In this document: positions 1 to 10,928 of the stretch, one piece after another
Layout of the letters: every line of letters starts with the position of its first letter
Position numbering within the stretch: position 1 is the first letter of the stretch
Source: Synanceia verrucosa
Lineage: Eukaryota > Chordata > Actinopteri > Perciformes > Synanceiidae
NCBI GenBank assembly: GCA_029721515.1
Contig: CM056561.1
Coordinates: 19,202,635 to 19,266,634 of the forward strand
DNA length: 64,000 nt
Reading direction: 5' to 3'
The notes under the pieces: generated by a model
What the model saw: only the letters and a program-made list of their open reading frames with translations
Told to the model about the DNA's origin: nothing
Database searches by the model: none
Made by a program: the position numbers and the translations under genes

Positions 1-1219
1 CCTCTGGTTTTGGACTCAGTGAAAGTGTGATGTTTACATGTACAGTTTTTCAGAATACTTTTGTGTTTTATTCAGGCTATATTTTTCTTTTCCCTCACCT
101 ACCCAAATCTGTGTACATTTGCCCAGATATTTTCCTGTTTTTGTTGTTTCATTGCATCAGAAGTGCAGACGTGACCTCTTTGACTACTGGGTCACGCGGT
201 CATGAAGTGTGACAGCTGGTTGTGGTCGGCTCTGTGTTGTGGTGGCTTCCAGCATTAAAAAAAAGGTAAATCTTAAGTAAAAGGGAGCTTCACAACTTCT
301 CAAAGTGGACCAGCAAAGAACTATTAAGTATCAATTTTAATCAGCTGTTTTAGATTGTGGCCTAAATGGAGATCGGTGGGATGTAGGTACATTTATTATA
401 CTACATTAAGTGCTTAGAATCTTTTAATATCCCGGCCGTTTTGTCAGGGAAAGCATCTCGTCCTTAACCCAACTGGTTACCTGAAAGGTACACTTTGACC
501 TGTTGTCATATCTCCTTGCTAACACAAAAGCCATTCCCCTCTTCTGGCCGTCTTAAGGGGAACCCATAAACCTCAGGAAATACTGAATCTCCGAGTTTAG
601 TTTTTATCCACTGATTTCTTCTAAAATGAGATATAAATCTCTAACGAAAACCATTAACATTTATATGAGATGTCTATTGTTTTGTACATTTATCATTGTG
701 ATTTAAAAGTGGAGCTTTTTCCAGTACCTGTGACTTAATATTTTGATTTTTTTGGAGTGTTTATAGGTATGGATATTTATTATTATATGTGAAACAAAAA
801 GACAAAAGAAAAAGGTTGAACCTGTTTCATTTGTATGTTTCATGCAAAACTGTCCAGGTGAGATTCTCTCTGCCTCTTACATATCACTGATGAGGGACCT
901 GTGTTTGTTTGGAAATAGCGCTTTTTCAGTGTTGCATCAACGCTATGAAAAAAAAACAAAAAAAAAAAAACACCAGTGGTTTACCAACTGCAACAGCAGA
1001 GCTCCAAGGCTCACCTCTTCTCCTGAGATGTCAGTAATTGAATAAAACAGTGCGATGAGCTATCTATCTGAGACCTCACTTGTTTCACTGTTATGTCAGA
1101 GCAAAAGGTTTTCAGCACTTTTGTGTTTTAGGTGTGAAGAAGTTCTTTGTCCACCAGAGGGCAGCAGATCCCTTCACTTTGTACTATTACCAACTGTATT
1201 TGTTTGCATTATGTATTTA
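1..1219. other. Intergenic, no gene recognised
   Basis: AT-rich sequence with only short open frames that show no family resemblance and no splice-site framework. I see no promoter, RNA gene or complete mobile element before the transposon that starts near 1220. It could contain the 3' untranslated end of a gene lying outside the window, but nothing shows this. Confidence 0.5.
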
Positions 1220-1706
1220 TTAACTCTTTGAGTGCCAGCCGTTTTATAAAACAGAAAGTGCCTCATGCCAGCGTTTATGCCCATTTTGAGACATATTTCA
1301 CAAAATATTTTGTACTGTCTCTGAAAACACTGAGTGACTCAAATGAAAGAAATTTATTTCTTTTATCATCATAAAGAAACATTTGTTTTTACCTTGTTCC
1401 GTTCTTGTTTTAGCAGAGATATAGTAGAGGCTATTCCAACCCTAAATGCCACTTTTTGTCAAGAATCCGTCCATTTTACTCTCTAATTGCAATCGTCTCC
1501 ACTTCCTGCTTTGATCTCTGTGACATATACTGTCTCTTTATTCTTCAACTACAAATTACAGAAGCCCCAAAATTACTCACAGGCTGTGGAGACCACGATC
1601 AGCAGCCTGCTGCTGAAAAAAAAACAAAAACAATTTGACGAATATATACGTCTATGGCACTCAAGCGTTGGATTTTAAATGACGTTGATGGCACTCAAAG
1701 AGTTAA
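1220..1706. mobile_element. Non-autonomous piggyBac-type element, copy 1
   Basis: The element proper is 1224-1702 (479 bp). It is flanked on both sides by TTAA (1220-1223 and 1703-1706), the target duplication typical of piggyBac transposons. The left end starts CTCTTTGAGTGCCAGC and the right end finishes GATGGCACTCAAAGAG, so the outer 14 bases are inverted repeats. The interior has no transposase. A shorter diverged copy with the same ends and much of the same interior lies at 35251-35615, which confirms the boundaries. Known: piggyBac ends in vertebrates commonly begin CCYTTTG-like. Inferred: this is a MITE mobilised in trans by a full-length relative elsewhere in the genome. Confidence 0.85.
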
Positions 1707-4700
1707 AGAGGCACCACTGATGAGCAGTGCCTGGTGTCCTCTGGACCTGTTACCTACAATACTTTTTGTTTCCCATAATCATTTTTTAATGGCAAATAGG
1801 AAACACCTGAGCTAAATTCCAAGAGAAAAAAGATTTATGTCAATGGGACACAACATGCAAGTACAGTGAAAAGAAAACTAAGCATGTATGTATTGAAATA
1901 GTCATATAATTGTGTTTCTGTGGTTTGCACAGTTATTCACAATGTTCCCCATCTTAGTTTAGCATGTTAGCATGATAACATGAGCTAATTCACACTAAAC
2001 AATGCAGTCTGATGGGAAGATTAATAATATTGTGTAGGCAAACATGAACCAAACCATTTTGCCCTCATGGTAGCGCTAGAGGAAAAGTTGCAGGTGACCA
2101 TGGAGTCAAATGTTTTGACTTTGGCTCATTATTTGTAGGTCTGGGAAGATTTACAGCAGGCTTCACAAACAGATTCTGTGTGTGAGAAAAAGGACGCCTT
2201 GTTCCAGAGGACCATGGTCAATATTCTCACAGTGAAAACACAACAGCAGTGACCTCATTATTCTCTTATTCAATCACATGTATCTATATAAAGGTCTTTT
2301 ACTAGATTAAAAGAATACAACACTAAAAATGAACAATTGCAAGCAAATGTCCTGTAAATATTCTTAAAAATACTACTTAAGTAGAAGTGCAACTAAATGC
2401 CCCCTGCAAGTTTTATGTGATTTCACTGGATCATTATTATTACTGGCTCCAGCTGTCAGTAAATCACAGTTTGAATCAGAGGCATGATAGATGTGAACTA
2501 GTTTGCTTTTGGACCTGTGGGCTCTGTGAATAATGAAGACCCATTGATGGGCACAAATAGATGATGTGTGGCATCAAAGGCTGAAGGTTGGCACGTAAAG
2601 AGCGCTGTATTGTTTTTAAAAGGCACTCTTGAGGTTAGGTTTATTATTAAAAATGGTGTCAACCCAGATAGAAGATGGGACAAGCAGGGGAAAAACAGGG
2701 AAGTGATTACAAATAGTCTTGGATTTGTAAAGTGGAACCTAAATTAAATACATGAGTCAACTGATCAAAAAGCAGCTCTGTTTTTAACCAACCTGAGGAC
2801 ATCCTACATCATGATAACAATTTTTTGCAGCATTTATTGCTTTTTCCATGAAACAATCTTTGTTATGTTTAGGCAACAAACCTACGGTGACATCTGTAGT
2901 TAAGTTTAGGCAACATACCCCTTAAAAATAAACAACGTAACGTAAGTATGAAAAACATGTCACTTACGTATCCTCAAAATAACCCCACAACACTTTTGGA
3001 CATAACTTAATCAGTAAGCATTTTTCTTTTATTTTATTAATTGTATCAATCATGCGCTAATAGAGCTGACCCCAAACACCTCCCTACACAGACTCACACA
3101 AACTTTAATTTGAACCATATTTGTTTCCATTTAGAAGAAAATACTCTCTAAACATAATTGACAATGCACTTATATGGGATAATATGGGAATGTAATTCTA
3201 AGGAGACCAGGCTGGTAATTAAATGCATTTCTCCAGTCCTGCTCCCTGTTCGTATTATTAGAGGTCGCACTGATCCAATCATTTGTCCAAATGTCCCAAT
3301 TTCTAGAATTATAAATTAAACTTAATTCACTTCTGTTCAACGGTTTCTAAAACAAACCACTTTTATACGGATAATATTAACTTAAGTTACAAGAGCCAAC
3401 TTTCAGAAATCTTTTTAAAATCAGTTCTATTCCATTTTTTTTTAAATCCCAAACTTGAGGAAACACAAAGAACTTTGGAGATAATCGATCATGACTAGAC
3501 TTTGCCTTTACACTGAAAGTTGCTCAGTGACACGTGAACTCACATAAGCTCAGTGGTTCACGCTGTCTGCTCATGCTGCTGATCAAATACAGGTCTAAAA
3601 CAGGATGACACCCGAGCCCCTGCACAAAGTCTGAACCCCTTTACCCGACAACACAAATGACAAATCTCCAAATACCGAGAATTAGGTCGTTCACCATGCA
3701 CAGGCAGGTGGGCGACAGGTAGACGAATTAGGGTGAATGTTAAGCTTTCCTCTTATCTCTACTCTGTGAACTTTTCTGGGAGTCTAGCGAGACGATTCCT
3801 GGGCGGCACTGAGTCATAGTCATGGCCCATGAAGCCTTTGCCCCAGTTTCTTCATTTATCTTTGAGACAAATCATGTCCAGGAACATCACGTGTGGCCAT
3901 GTCAACATTTTCCATTTTGATTAGATTGGGGTTTAAAAAAAAGGACTCTAACCCATGGTGTTTCATTGAGCACCACAAAGAAATATGACAAAACATAAAC
4001 TTCTAGTCAACTCCAAACAAAATGTAACTTAACCCAACAATTGACTAAAGCTCCCAATTATATTTTCTGTTGATGAGTTGATTAATGTTTTCTCTATAAA
4101 TGCAGCTGCAAACTGTAACTCTCTGTCCAATTCACTTTCCTGTTCCTCAATACTGTAGTGGATTTTGCCATATATATTGTTAAATCAAAAGCACATAAAA
4201 TTACACAATGTCGAAAGTTAATGATGATTAATAAATAGCAAATCGTCCTAGACAGCTTCCTTGAGGTATACCATAACTAGTGGATTTCAAACTTGCAGCT
4301 AATGTCACTACTGTGCAATCATGCAACAAACACCAGATAAGGACATATTTAACATGTTGCAACATATTCATCTTGCAAACCCACACAGGGTAATGTTAGG
4401 CTAAAAACTCCAACACCAAGCAACACCAACACTAGCACAAAATTAAAAAAAAAATAGTATTACTATTGTTACCATTATCATCAATCTGTAGCCAAAACTC
4501 TGCCTTCCACAAAACACTGTCACCAAAAAGCTCAGGAGAGAGTCTGTCAGGATCACAGGCAGAGTAGGGAAAATCAAGTCTTTGCTATGGCAGGATTCAT
4601 TGTTTAGCATCAGCAATGTGGCGGCTACAGCAGAAATTGCCAGAAGTCACTTGACAGTGAGGATATTATTTACTGGTTGAATAACTGGCAAGGCACAGAG

Positions 4701-4820
4701 TCACAGTCCTCATAAAACTGGAACATTTAAAGTACTCCAGCAATCTGTGATCAGTTAAATTAAATGTAGCACTTCTAACTTTGGGTGCTGGGAAATCAGA
4801 ACAATATAAGCTATATAATA
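1707..4820. other. Intergenic, no gene recognised
   Basis: No coding exon is recognised on either strand. Around 2865-3000 there is a stretch with two copies of a TTTAGGCAACA-type phrase, which I believe is a fragment of a dispersed teleost repeat. The rest is AT-rich unique-looking sequence. Confidence 0.5.
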
Positions 4821-5144
4821 TATCCATCCATCCATTATCTACAGCATATCCTCACAGGGTCGCAGGGGGCTGGAGCCTATCCCATGTGTCTTACGGTGAA
4901 AGGAAGGGGACACCCTGGACAAGTCTCCAGTTCATCACAGGACACATAGAGACAGACAACCACTCACACTCACATTCACACCTACGGTCAATTTAAATTA
5001 GCCAATTAACCTAATCCCCATGCATGTTTTTGGATGGTGGGAGGAAGCTGGAGTACCCAGAGAGAACCCATGCAGACACAGGGAGAACCCAGGACCTTCT
5101 TGCTGTGAGGCAACAGTGCTAACCACTACACCACCATGCTGCCC
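4821..5144 (+). repeat. Common teleost interspersed repeat, copy A
   Basis: It begins with a CCATCC simple-repeat run and continues through the phrases GGGTCGCAGGG, GGAGCCTATCCCA, ACACCCTGGACAAGTC, TCACACTCACATTCACACCT and GGTGGGAGGAAGC, ending GCTGCCC. The same phrases in the same order occur at 30899-31265. This family is very abundant in fish genomes. I cannot assign it to a named class from memory. Short open frames on both strands here are artefacts of the repeat. Confidence 0.8.
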
Positions 5145-7077
5145 AATAATAATACATAATATCAGACCCCCAACTCTGAAAACAAAAATAAAACACACCT
5201 TTTAGAGTTGTAATTCAATCATATAAATCTTGTCCCTGTCTGCCAGGTTCTGCAGCATCACATGCAACTCCACTCATGTTTTTGTTTGTTTTTCAACCTT
5301 TATCTAGCGTTTTTTTTTTTTCATTGCAACTATGTTGTTTTGGCAGAGATATTCTGGGGATTCGTCCTTCATTATGTTCTGTGAACTTTGCACAGAAAAG
5401 CCCGAAGTGTCCTCTGAAGTCATAAAAACAAACCTGCATGATGGGAGCCTCCCGTGTCAGCATGTGAGTGATTGTAGTTGGCCGGGATCACAGGACATAT
5501 TTAGACTCAAGTGGTTCTCTGCTACTTTGCCAGAAATAGAGCAGCTTTGGACTGCTGACAGGACAGAGAAAGAACACGTTTTAAATGGTTTCAGAGTCTG
5601 AAATAAGTCATGTCTCCGTTTAATGCAACAAATAGTATGTTGCTCTTATTGCTGCACACACAGCACTGGAACTTTTTGGCTTTCCTGTTTGAACAGATAT
5701 ATTATCTTACAACAGAACTGAACTGTAACCAGACTTTGTCCAATCTATTCTTAGTTGCCAGTGTGCACATTGCAAAATGTTCCCAATGTGTCACTTCACA
5801 GAAAAGTCGATTCAGAGAATCAATGCATATTGATCCTTCTAACAGTCTGCAGTGTCCCTTGTCTTCACAGTAATCCAACTACTTTTAAGGTCTAAGGTGC
5901 AGCCCAGTCTCCTAATAATTATCATGCAATTAAATTGCATTCTCAGTTACATTTGGAAGGAAGCATATTTTGATAGAGATTATGTTACATGTCACATGAT
6001 GGCAAGCCATTTTTTATGAAACCGCAGCCAGTAGTTTTTGCCCAAATCTAAATAGATTTGGTGCATTTTCATTTAGTTTTATGTCAATGTCGTAGTCAGT
6101 TTTAAGCCGAACTCTGATGTTTTTTTTAACCAAACCTAATCATTTAGTTTTGTTGTGTTTTTGATTAGGTTACTAAACCTAATCCAGTAATGCTGTTGCC
6201 AAAACTGAAGTAGTTTTGTCCCATTCTCGTTTTGTTTAAAACAGGAGAAAATGTTTCCCTGAAAATATATTTTGGTAGTTTAGTTGTATGGAATGTAATT
6301 TTGTGGGAGACGGTGGCTGGTGTTTGGACACCTGGTCCGACTGCAGTAATATTTGGAGAATTAAGATCTTCTGCTACCTATAACAATATTTTTCCTGCAC
6401 AGTGGTTAGTCCAAAAACTGCCAACACAAAATGTTACACTAAAATAAAAATGCACATAGACTAGGTCTTTTATATAGTGTGTTGAGATGATTAAAACACA
6501 TTTCAAAATTATTCCAGTACAAGTTTAAGATTTAATAGCAGCAGGTGCACTGCTTTATTTTTATGCCGTGCAGTTGTTACAGAGGGATATGTGACAAACT
6601 AAGCAGGGGCTGGCAATAAGTGATCTGCATAAAGGTTTGGGCCGGCTAAGTTTGGCTGCTGGCTTCCTAATTTATTTATACATCTGGAACCAAAAAATAC
6701 ATGAATACAACATGTATTTCAATTGTTCTATGAAACCATTACCCATTAACTTAGGCTTTTCCAAAAGGCGGTGACCCACATTCAAGCTGAGGAGCAGCAT
6801 TACATAAGCTGTATTAACACCTGCATTAAACGTTGCTAATCATAATCGCAACTAAACAGATTAGTTTGGTAAATAGGCTGCATGTGTTCCATGACAGCGT
6901 AATAAAACAGCTGCTCTGCTGAGAGAATCACCTGAGGAGAGGAGACGATAGCTATGAACATTTAAGGTTTCTTACAATCAGGAAACTATATTGCACATAT
7001 GTTTGTTTTGGCAACTGGTCGATGAAGATTACTGACAAGGATCAATAAAACACAACGTAAGTGCTGACTGTAAGCAT
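5145..7077. other. Intergenic, no gene recognised
   Basis: Several open frames of 70-90 codons occur here (for example 5332-5601 and 5610-5873). None resembles a known family or is framed by credible splice sites, so I do not call them. The right end lies just downstream of the ppdpf polyadenylation signal. Confidence 0.5.
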
Positions 7078-7083
7078 TTTATT
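7078..7083 (-). terminator. Polyadenylation signal of ppdpf
   Basis: TTTATT on the plus strand reads AATAAA on the minus strand, about 210 bases beyond the ppdpf stop codon. It sits beside a T/A-rich run, so exact 3'-end use is uncertain. Confidence 0.5.
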
Positions 7084-7291
7084 TTTTTATTATTATTATT
7101 AACAGTGTAAAGAACAATAACATGAAAAAAAACTTTTTACATACTTTTTAAACTTTTGGTCATAATGAAAATATACTATACACAGGCAAAAAAGCATTGA
7201 CTAAAGGTAACAAACGCCATCATCATCTCCATCTCCAGTGATGGACTATGGGATGGATGGTGAGCTAAGGGTGAGGAAGGTGAGAGGGGGT

Positions 7292-8009
7292 CTAGGAGGG
7301 AGTAGGTGGAGGACTCGATGTTTCAGACTTTCTGTTTTCACTACTTTCACCGAGTTGTCTGTTCAAAACCATTTCCCTGGCGATGCAGGTCACCTGGCCG
7401 TTAGCCACTGTGTAGGTTCCGTTCCTACAACACAAAGACAGGTTAGTTCAACCCACAATAAAATCAAGCTTAAATTTGGTTATGTTCACATATTACAACA
7501 CTCACTTTTGAGTTTCAGATCCATTCTGCATGCCGGGCTGGTTTTGCTTTGCAAAGAAAAACGAGGTCCACCAGTGGCCAGAATCTTGTCTTGGAAGTCC
7601 TGCAAAAACATACTGAACTTTAGACAGAAGCTCAATTTGGTGCATAGGGGGAATTTCAAAAATAAAAACTTTCAAAAATACACATTACAAAGCTGTTTTT
7701 ATACCTGGGTGGTGTGGAATGACCTCTCCTGTGTACTCAGCACTGCCACAGGAGCTGTTGCTGGAGTTGGACCCTAGGCGCCCTGGAATAAAGAAATAAA
7801 GACACTTCCTGTTATTGAAATAACTCACCTATTTATATCTTATTAAAGACTGGTGTCCAGAATATGTAGAAGGAAAAACAATCAAGATGCCAACTTGCCA
7901 TTTACTGAAATGAATACAACAAAAATGCTTATTAGGCACATTAGTGTGACTCACTCCTATAGTAATCATGGGTGGCGATAAGGGAGCCACTAGATGGAAT
8001 CGCTGCCAT
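7292..8009 (-). CDS. ppdpf: Pancreatic progenitor cell differentiation and proliferation factor (exdpf)
   Basis: Small protein known in zebrafish as exdpf, needed for exocrine pancreas growth; its biochemical activity is not established. Four coding exons were rebuilt on the minus strand: 8009-7955, 7782-7705, 7599-7506 and 7424-7292. They have clean GT-AG junctions and give 119 residues (human about 114). The start MAAIPSSGSLIATHDYYRRR and the motifs LGSNSSNSSCGSAEY and GHWWTSFFF match the vertebrate family closely. The tail is fish-like and ends in SSPPPTPS. The first coding exon extends upstream to an acceptor at 8057/8058, so at least one non-coding exon lies further up, probably near 9.79-9.9 kb where a CTC|GTAAGT donor is seen. 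The next protein gene on this strand is the tpd52l2-like gene, with a tRNA between them. Confidence 0.93.
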
Positions 8010-8057
8010 TTTGTCCGACCTTGGGTGGTAAACCGCTCAATGATGGGAAATGGAAAC

Positions 8058-8364
8058 CTAGGGGAAAATGGGAGGTGATGGTATTATTAAACTGAAATGT
8101 GAAAACTGATATTAATCATAATTTCATTTGATTTTTGTAACTCTTGAATTGTGTGCATGTTGTTATGCTCTTATCAGCAAGTACTCTTGTTTAAAAAAAG
8201 TAATGGCTAGCACTCAAAGAACAACAGGTCACTACTTCAGGGGAGCTTTTGCCACATGCAATCATGCCCTCTGTGTTTCATTCCTGTCCGCATGCCAACA
8301 CTGCAGACGTGTAAAACAGGAGCAGCTGCTTCCTAGAATCTGATTTCCTCATAACTCAGATAAC

Positions 8365-8408
<44 letters not shown>

Positions 8409-10116
8409 AGATGAAGTTGGATAGCTAAGTGCATGAGCTGGCTGCATGACCATGGAAGTTTTTCTCGTGCTCTTGCCAAAAGGACATACAGTATTTGTAT
8501 TGTGGGCAAACGTTCAAGCTACCACTGTGTTCTGCCAGGAAATTACACAGGCTCTATCTAAAACAGATGGTATCCTCAAAAAGCCCAGAAATAACAGAAT
8601 GCATATACTGTGGATATATTCCTGAAAAAGGTTCAGGTTATGCGTCAAATATTGCATAAATTATATGTATGCATTTGTGTATGCAGGCCTTTTTCATATT
8701 GCACATGTTTTTTTTAAACGTATGTTAACAGCCTGAGAACCAGCTGAAGGCTGTGAAGCTTAACACCAGGTGATCAGCAGATGGCTTGGGGATTTCAAGG
8801 AACAGAGAAAAACATGTCTGCACTTCATAGCCTAGATAAACACCCCAGCTGACGCATTGTACGTTACACTTACACAACAGCCAGGAAGCCTGTTAACTTG
8901 TATTTACTGTAATGTATTTTACAGTGCTTCTGTATAACCAATAATGCATGGCCCTATGAAATACCTGACCTTTCAGAGAATAAGTTAATCAAATATTTAA
9001 ACACCTGTAGATAAGACAGACAGATATCCTCGCTAAAATAAAATAATAAAAAAAAACATTCCAACACAAAAACTTTGGAGATGTTGTGAGACAAACAGAA
9101 GAGAGAACTGTTAAAATTACCAAAGCTCATAATTATTAGAATACTAGTTAGAATTAAAAGTTTTGACCTACCTTGAAGATTAGACTCGGTTGTAAGGTGC
9201 GGGTGGCTTGAAGTAGAAGAGGTGCTAGTTGTTGTTGTTGTTGTTATGACCCATTGGTGGGTGAACTGTCTGCGTTGACCGCCCTCGGTCAGATCTATGC
9301 TGTCACTGCCGCTGCTGACAGCACCACCGGCTTTTATACTGTACGTCTGGCTCGTGCTGCTGTTGCACGGGGCGGGGACTGTGAAAACTCGAGGACACAT
9401 CACGGCGTGTATACAACCGTGAAAGACTCTGTGACACCAGGCCATAGACTGTAAAAAGATCATCAGACTAGAGGCTTCGGAGAGGCATTAACCGCTGATG
9501 TGAAAGTCAGACCGTCGGGTAAAACAAGCAGGATTCCAGCTACCTAACGTTACCTGGTTCAGGTTTAGCAGACAAACTGTTAGACATGGTGTGTTCTGAA
9601 TAAAGTGACATTTAAATCAGTCACATGGATTCAGACGAGCGCTGTTTGGTACGCTATGCTTCCAACAACGTCAAGACACTGGGGTTCCCAAACTTTTCCC
9701 TTGACTTGCTATGGTTAGCTTCCCCCTCATATTATGCAAATCCTTTTTACGTTATTAAGTCCATAAATAATGTGTGTTGACTTACGAGTTTTGGCAGCGA
9801 GTTCTTCTGAGTTTTTGAGCCTGTTGGACTGTTGGTCTGCTCCTCAGGTCTTCTTTCAAAACGTGTCCACTCTGAGAAGCTATCGCTAGCTAGCTAAATG
9901 CTAGCAAGCAGGGTAGTCAGTTAAATGGTGTTTGTCAAGACTACAGGTCGTCACTGAGAGCGCGACTAAATGAAAGATGTTTCGACAGGGAAATAGAAAG
10001 AGATGGTCATGGCAAATACAATATCGACATACTATAGAGGATTATAAATCGTGAATAGTAAAGTGCTTTCTTATCATCAGCTTTTAGAATTCTGATGACA
10101 CGTGTAACGTTAAGCT
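8058..10116 (-). other. ppdpf 5' intron and upstream region
   Basis: This holds the leader intron and probable promoter of ppdpf. A minus-strand open frame at 9463-8954 contains a Ser/Thr-rich stretch (about 9410-9172) that stops at a good donor (TTCAAG|GTAGGT near 9171). It may be an alternative leader exon, but no protein similarity was seen. A cluster of GCTAGC/GCTAAA phrases at about 9880-9905 resembles those near the other transcription starts in this window. A (GT)20 run lies at 8367-8406. Confidence 0.4.
8367..8406. repeat. (GT)20 microsatellite
   Basis: Uninterrupted GT dinucleotide run of 40 bases in the ppdpf leader intron. Confidence 0.95.
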
Positions 10117-10188
10117 TCCCTGGTGGTCTAGTGGTTAGGATTCGGCGCTCTCACCGCCGCGGCCCGGGTTCGATTCCCGGTCAGGGAA
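10117..10188 (+). tRNA. tRNA-Glu (anticodon CTC)
   Basis: A 72-base cloverleaf. The acceptor stem TCCCTGG pairs with TCAGGGA (one G-T pair) before discriminator A at 10188. The A box TGGTCTAGTGG and B box GGTTCGATTCC are intact, and the anticodon loop carries CTC. The sequence is that of the standard vertebrate nuclear glutamate tRNA; CCA is not encoded, as expected. No run of four or more T follows within about 100 bases, so the usual RNA polymerase III stop is not obvious. It lies in the opposite orientation to the flanking ppdpf and tpd52l2-like genes. Confidence 0.97.
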
Positions 10189-10928
10189 CATTTCATTTAT
10201 CTGATTTATTCAGCTAAGTGATGGTCGCCATATTGCACAAAACGTGGGAAGTGATCGCGATGAAATGTCAGAAATAACTCTGTAAAGTTGTAGTTGAAGA
10301 ATATTTCTTTATGAAGGCGTCAAAGTGTGTCAGGGCATTGGTTTTTGATTTGAATAAAAGTGGAATAAATGCTGTTGCAGGGATACAGTATTTGTGTGTA
10401 TTTTCCTTATCCTAAACAACACTGTTGAAATATTTTAAGCCTCTGGCGCCACCCAAAGGACCTATATAAAACAAGAGGCAACCACGCAGAAACACCACCT
10501 CAATTAAGACCACCACTCAGTATATTAAACTACATTGACTCCCAGACTTCACCATGGATGGCAAAAGACCACACACCATTCATACTTTTGTTATATTTGT
10601 GTTTTGAAAATGCCACAATTATGCCACATTGCACATGAATGCATATTGCATGTAGAAGATGGTTTACTTCACTTGCATGTCAAAATAACTTGCAAATTAC
10701 ATGTATGGAACAAGCAGAAATATAACATATTCACATTATAATAAAATACTATTTTTACATTTAACTTTAAAATATATTTCCATTTTGACACATTCTATTA
10801 ATCATGGTGTATTAATACAATTAACAACAGTGGACAATTTTACACAGACATGGGAGCAAATTCACATTATTTCATAACTTTACAAGATATGAAAAATAAT
10901 TATTTGTTATATGTTGGAAGGGTCCAAG

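Noticed and set aside
4998..5205. Frames over the dispersed repeat copy A
   Set aside because: The same frames recur in copy B at 30980-31302, so they belong to the repeat and not to a gene.
5332..5873. Two adjacent plus-strand open frames of 87-89 codons
   Set aside because: No family resemblance, no splice sites, ordinary composition for AT-rich spacer; likely chance.
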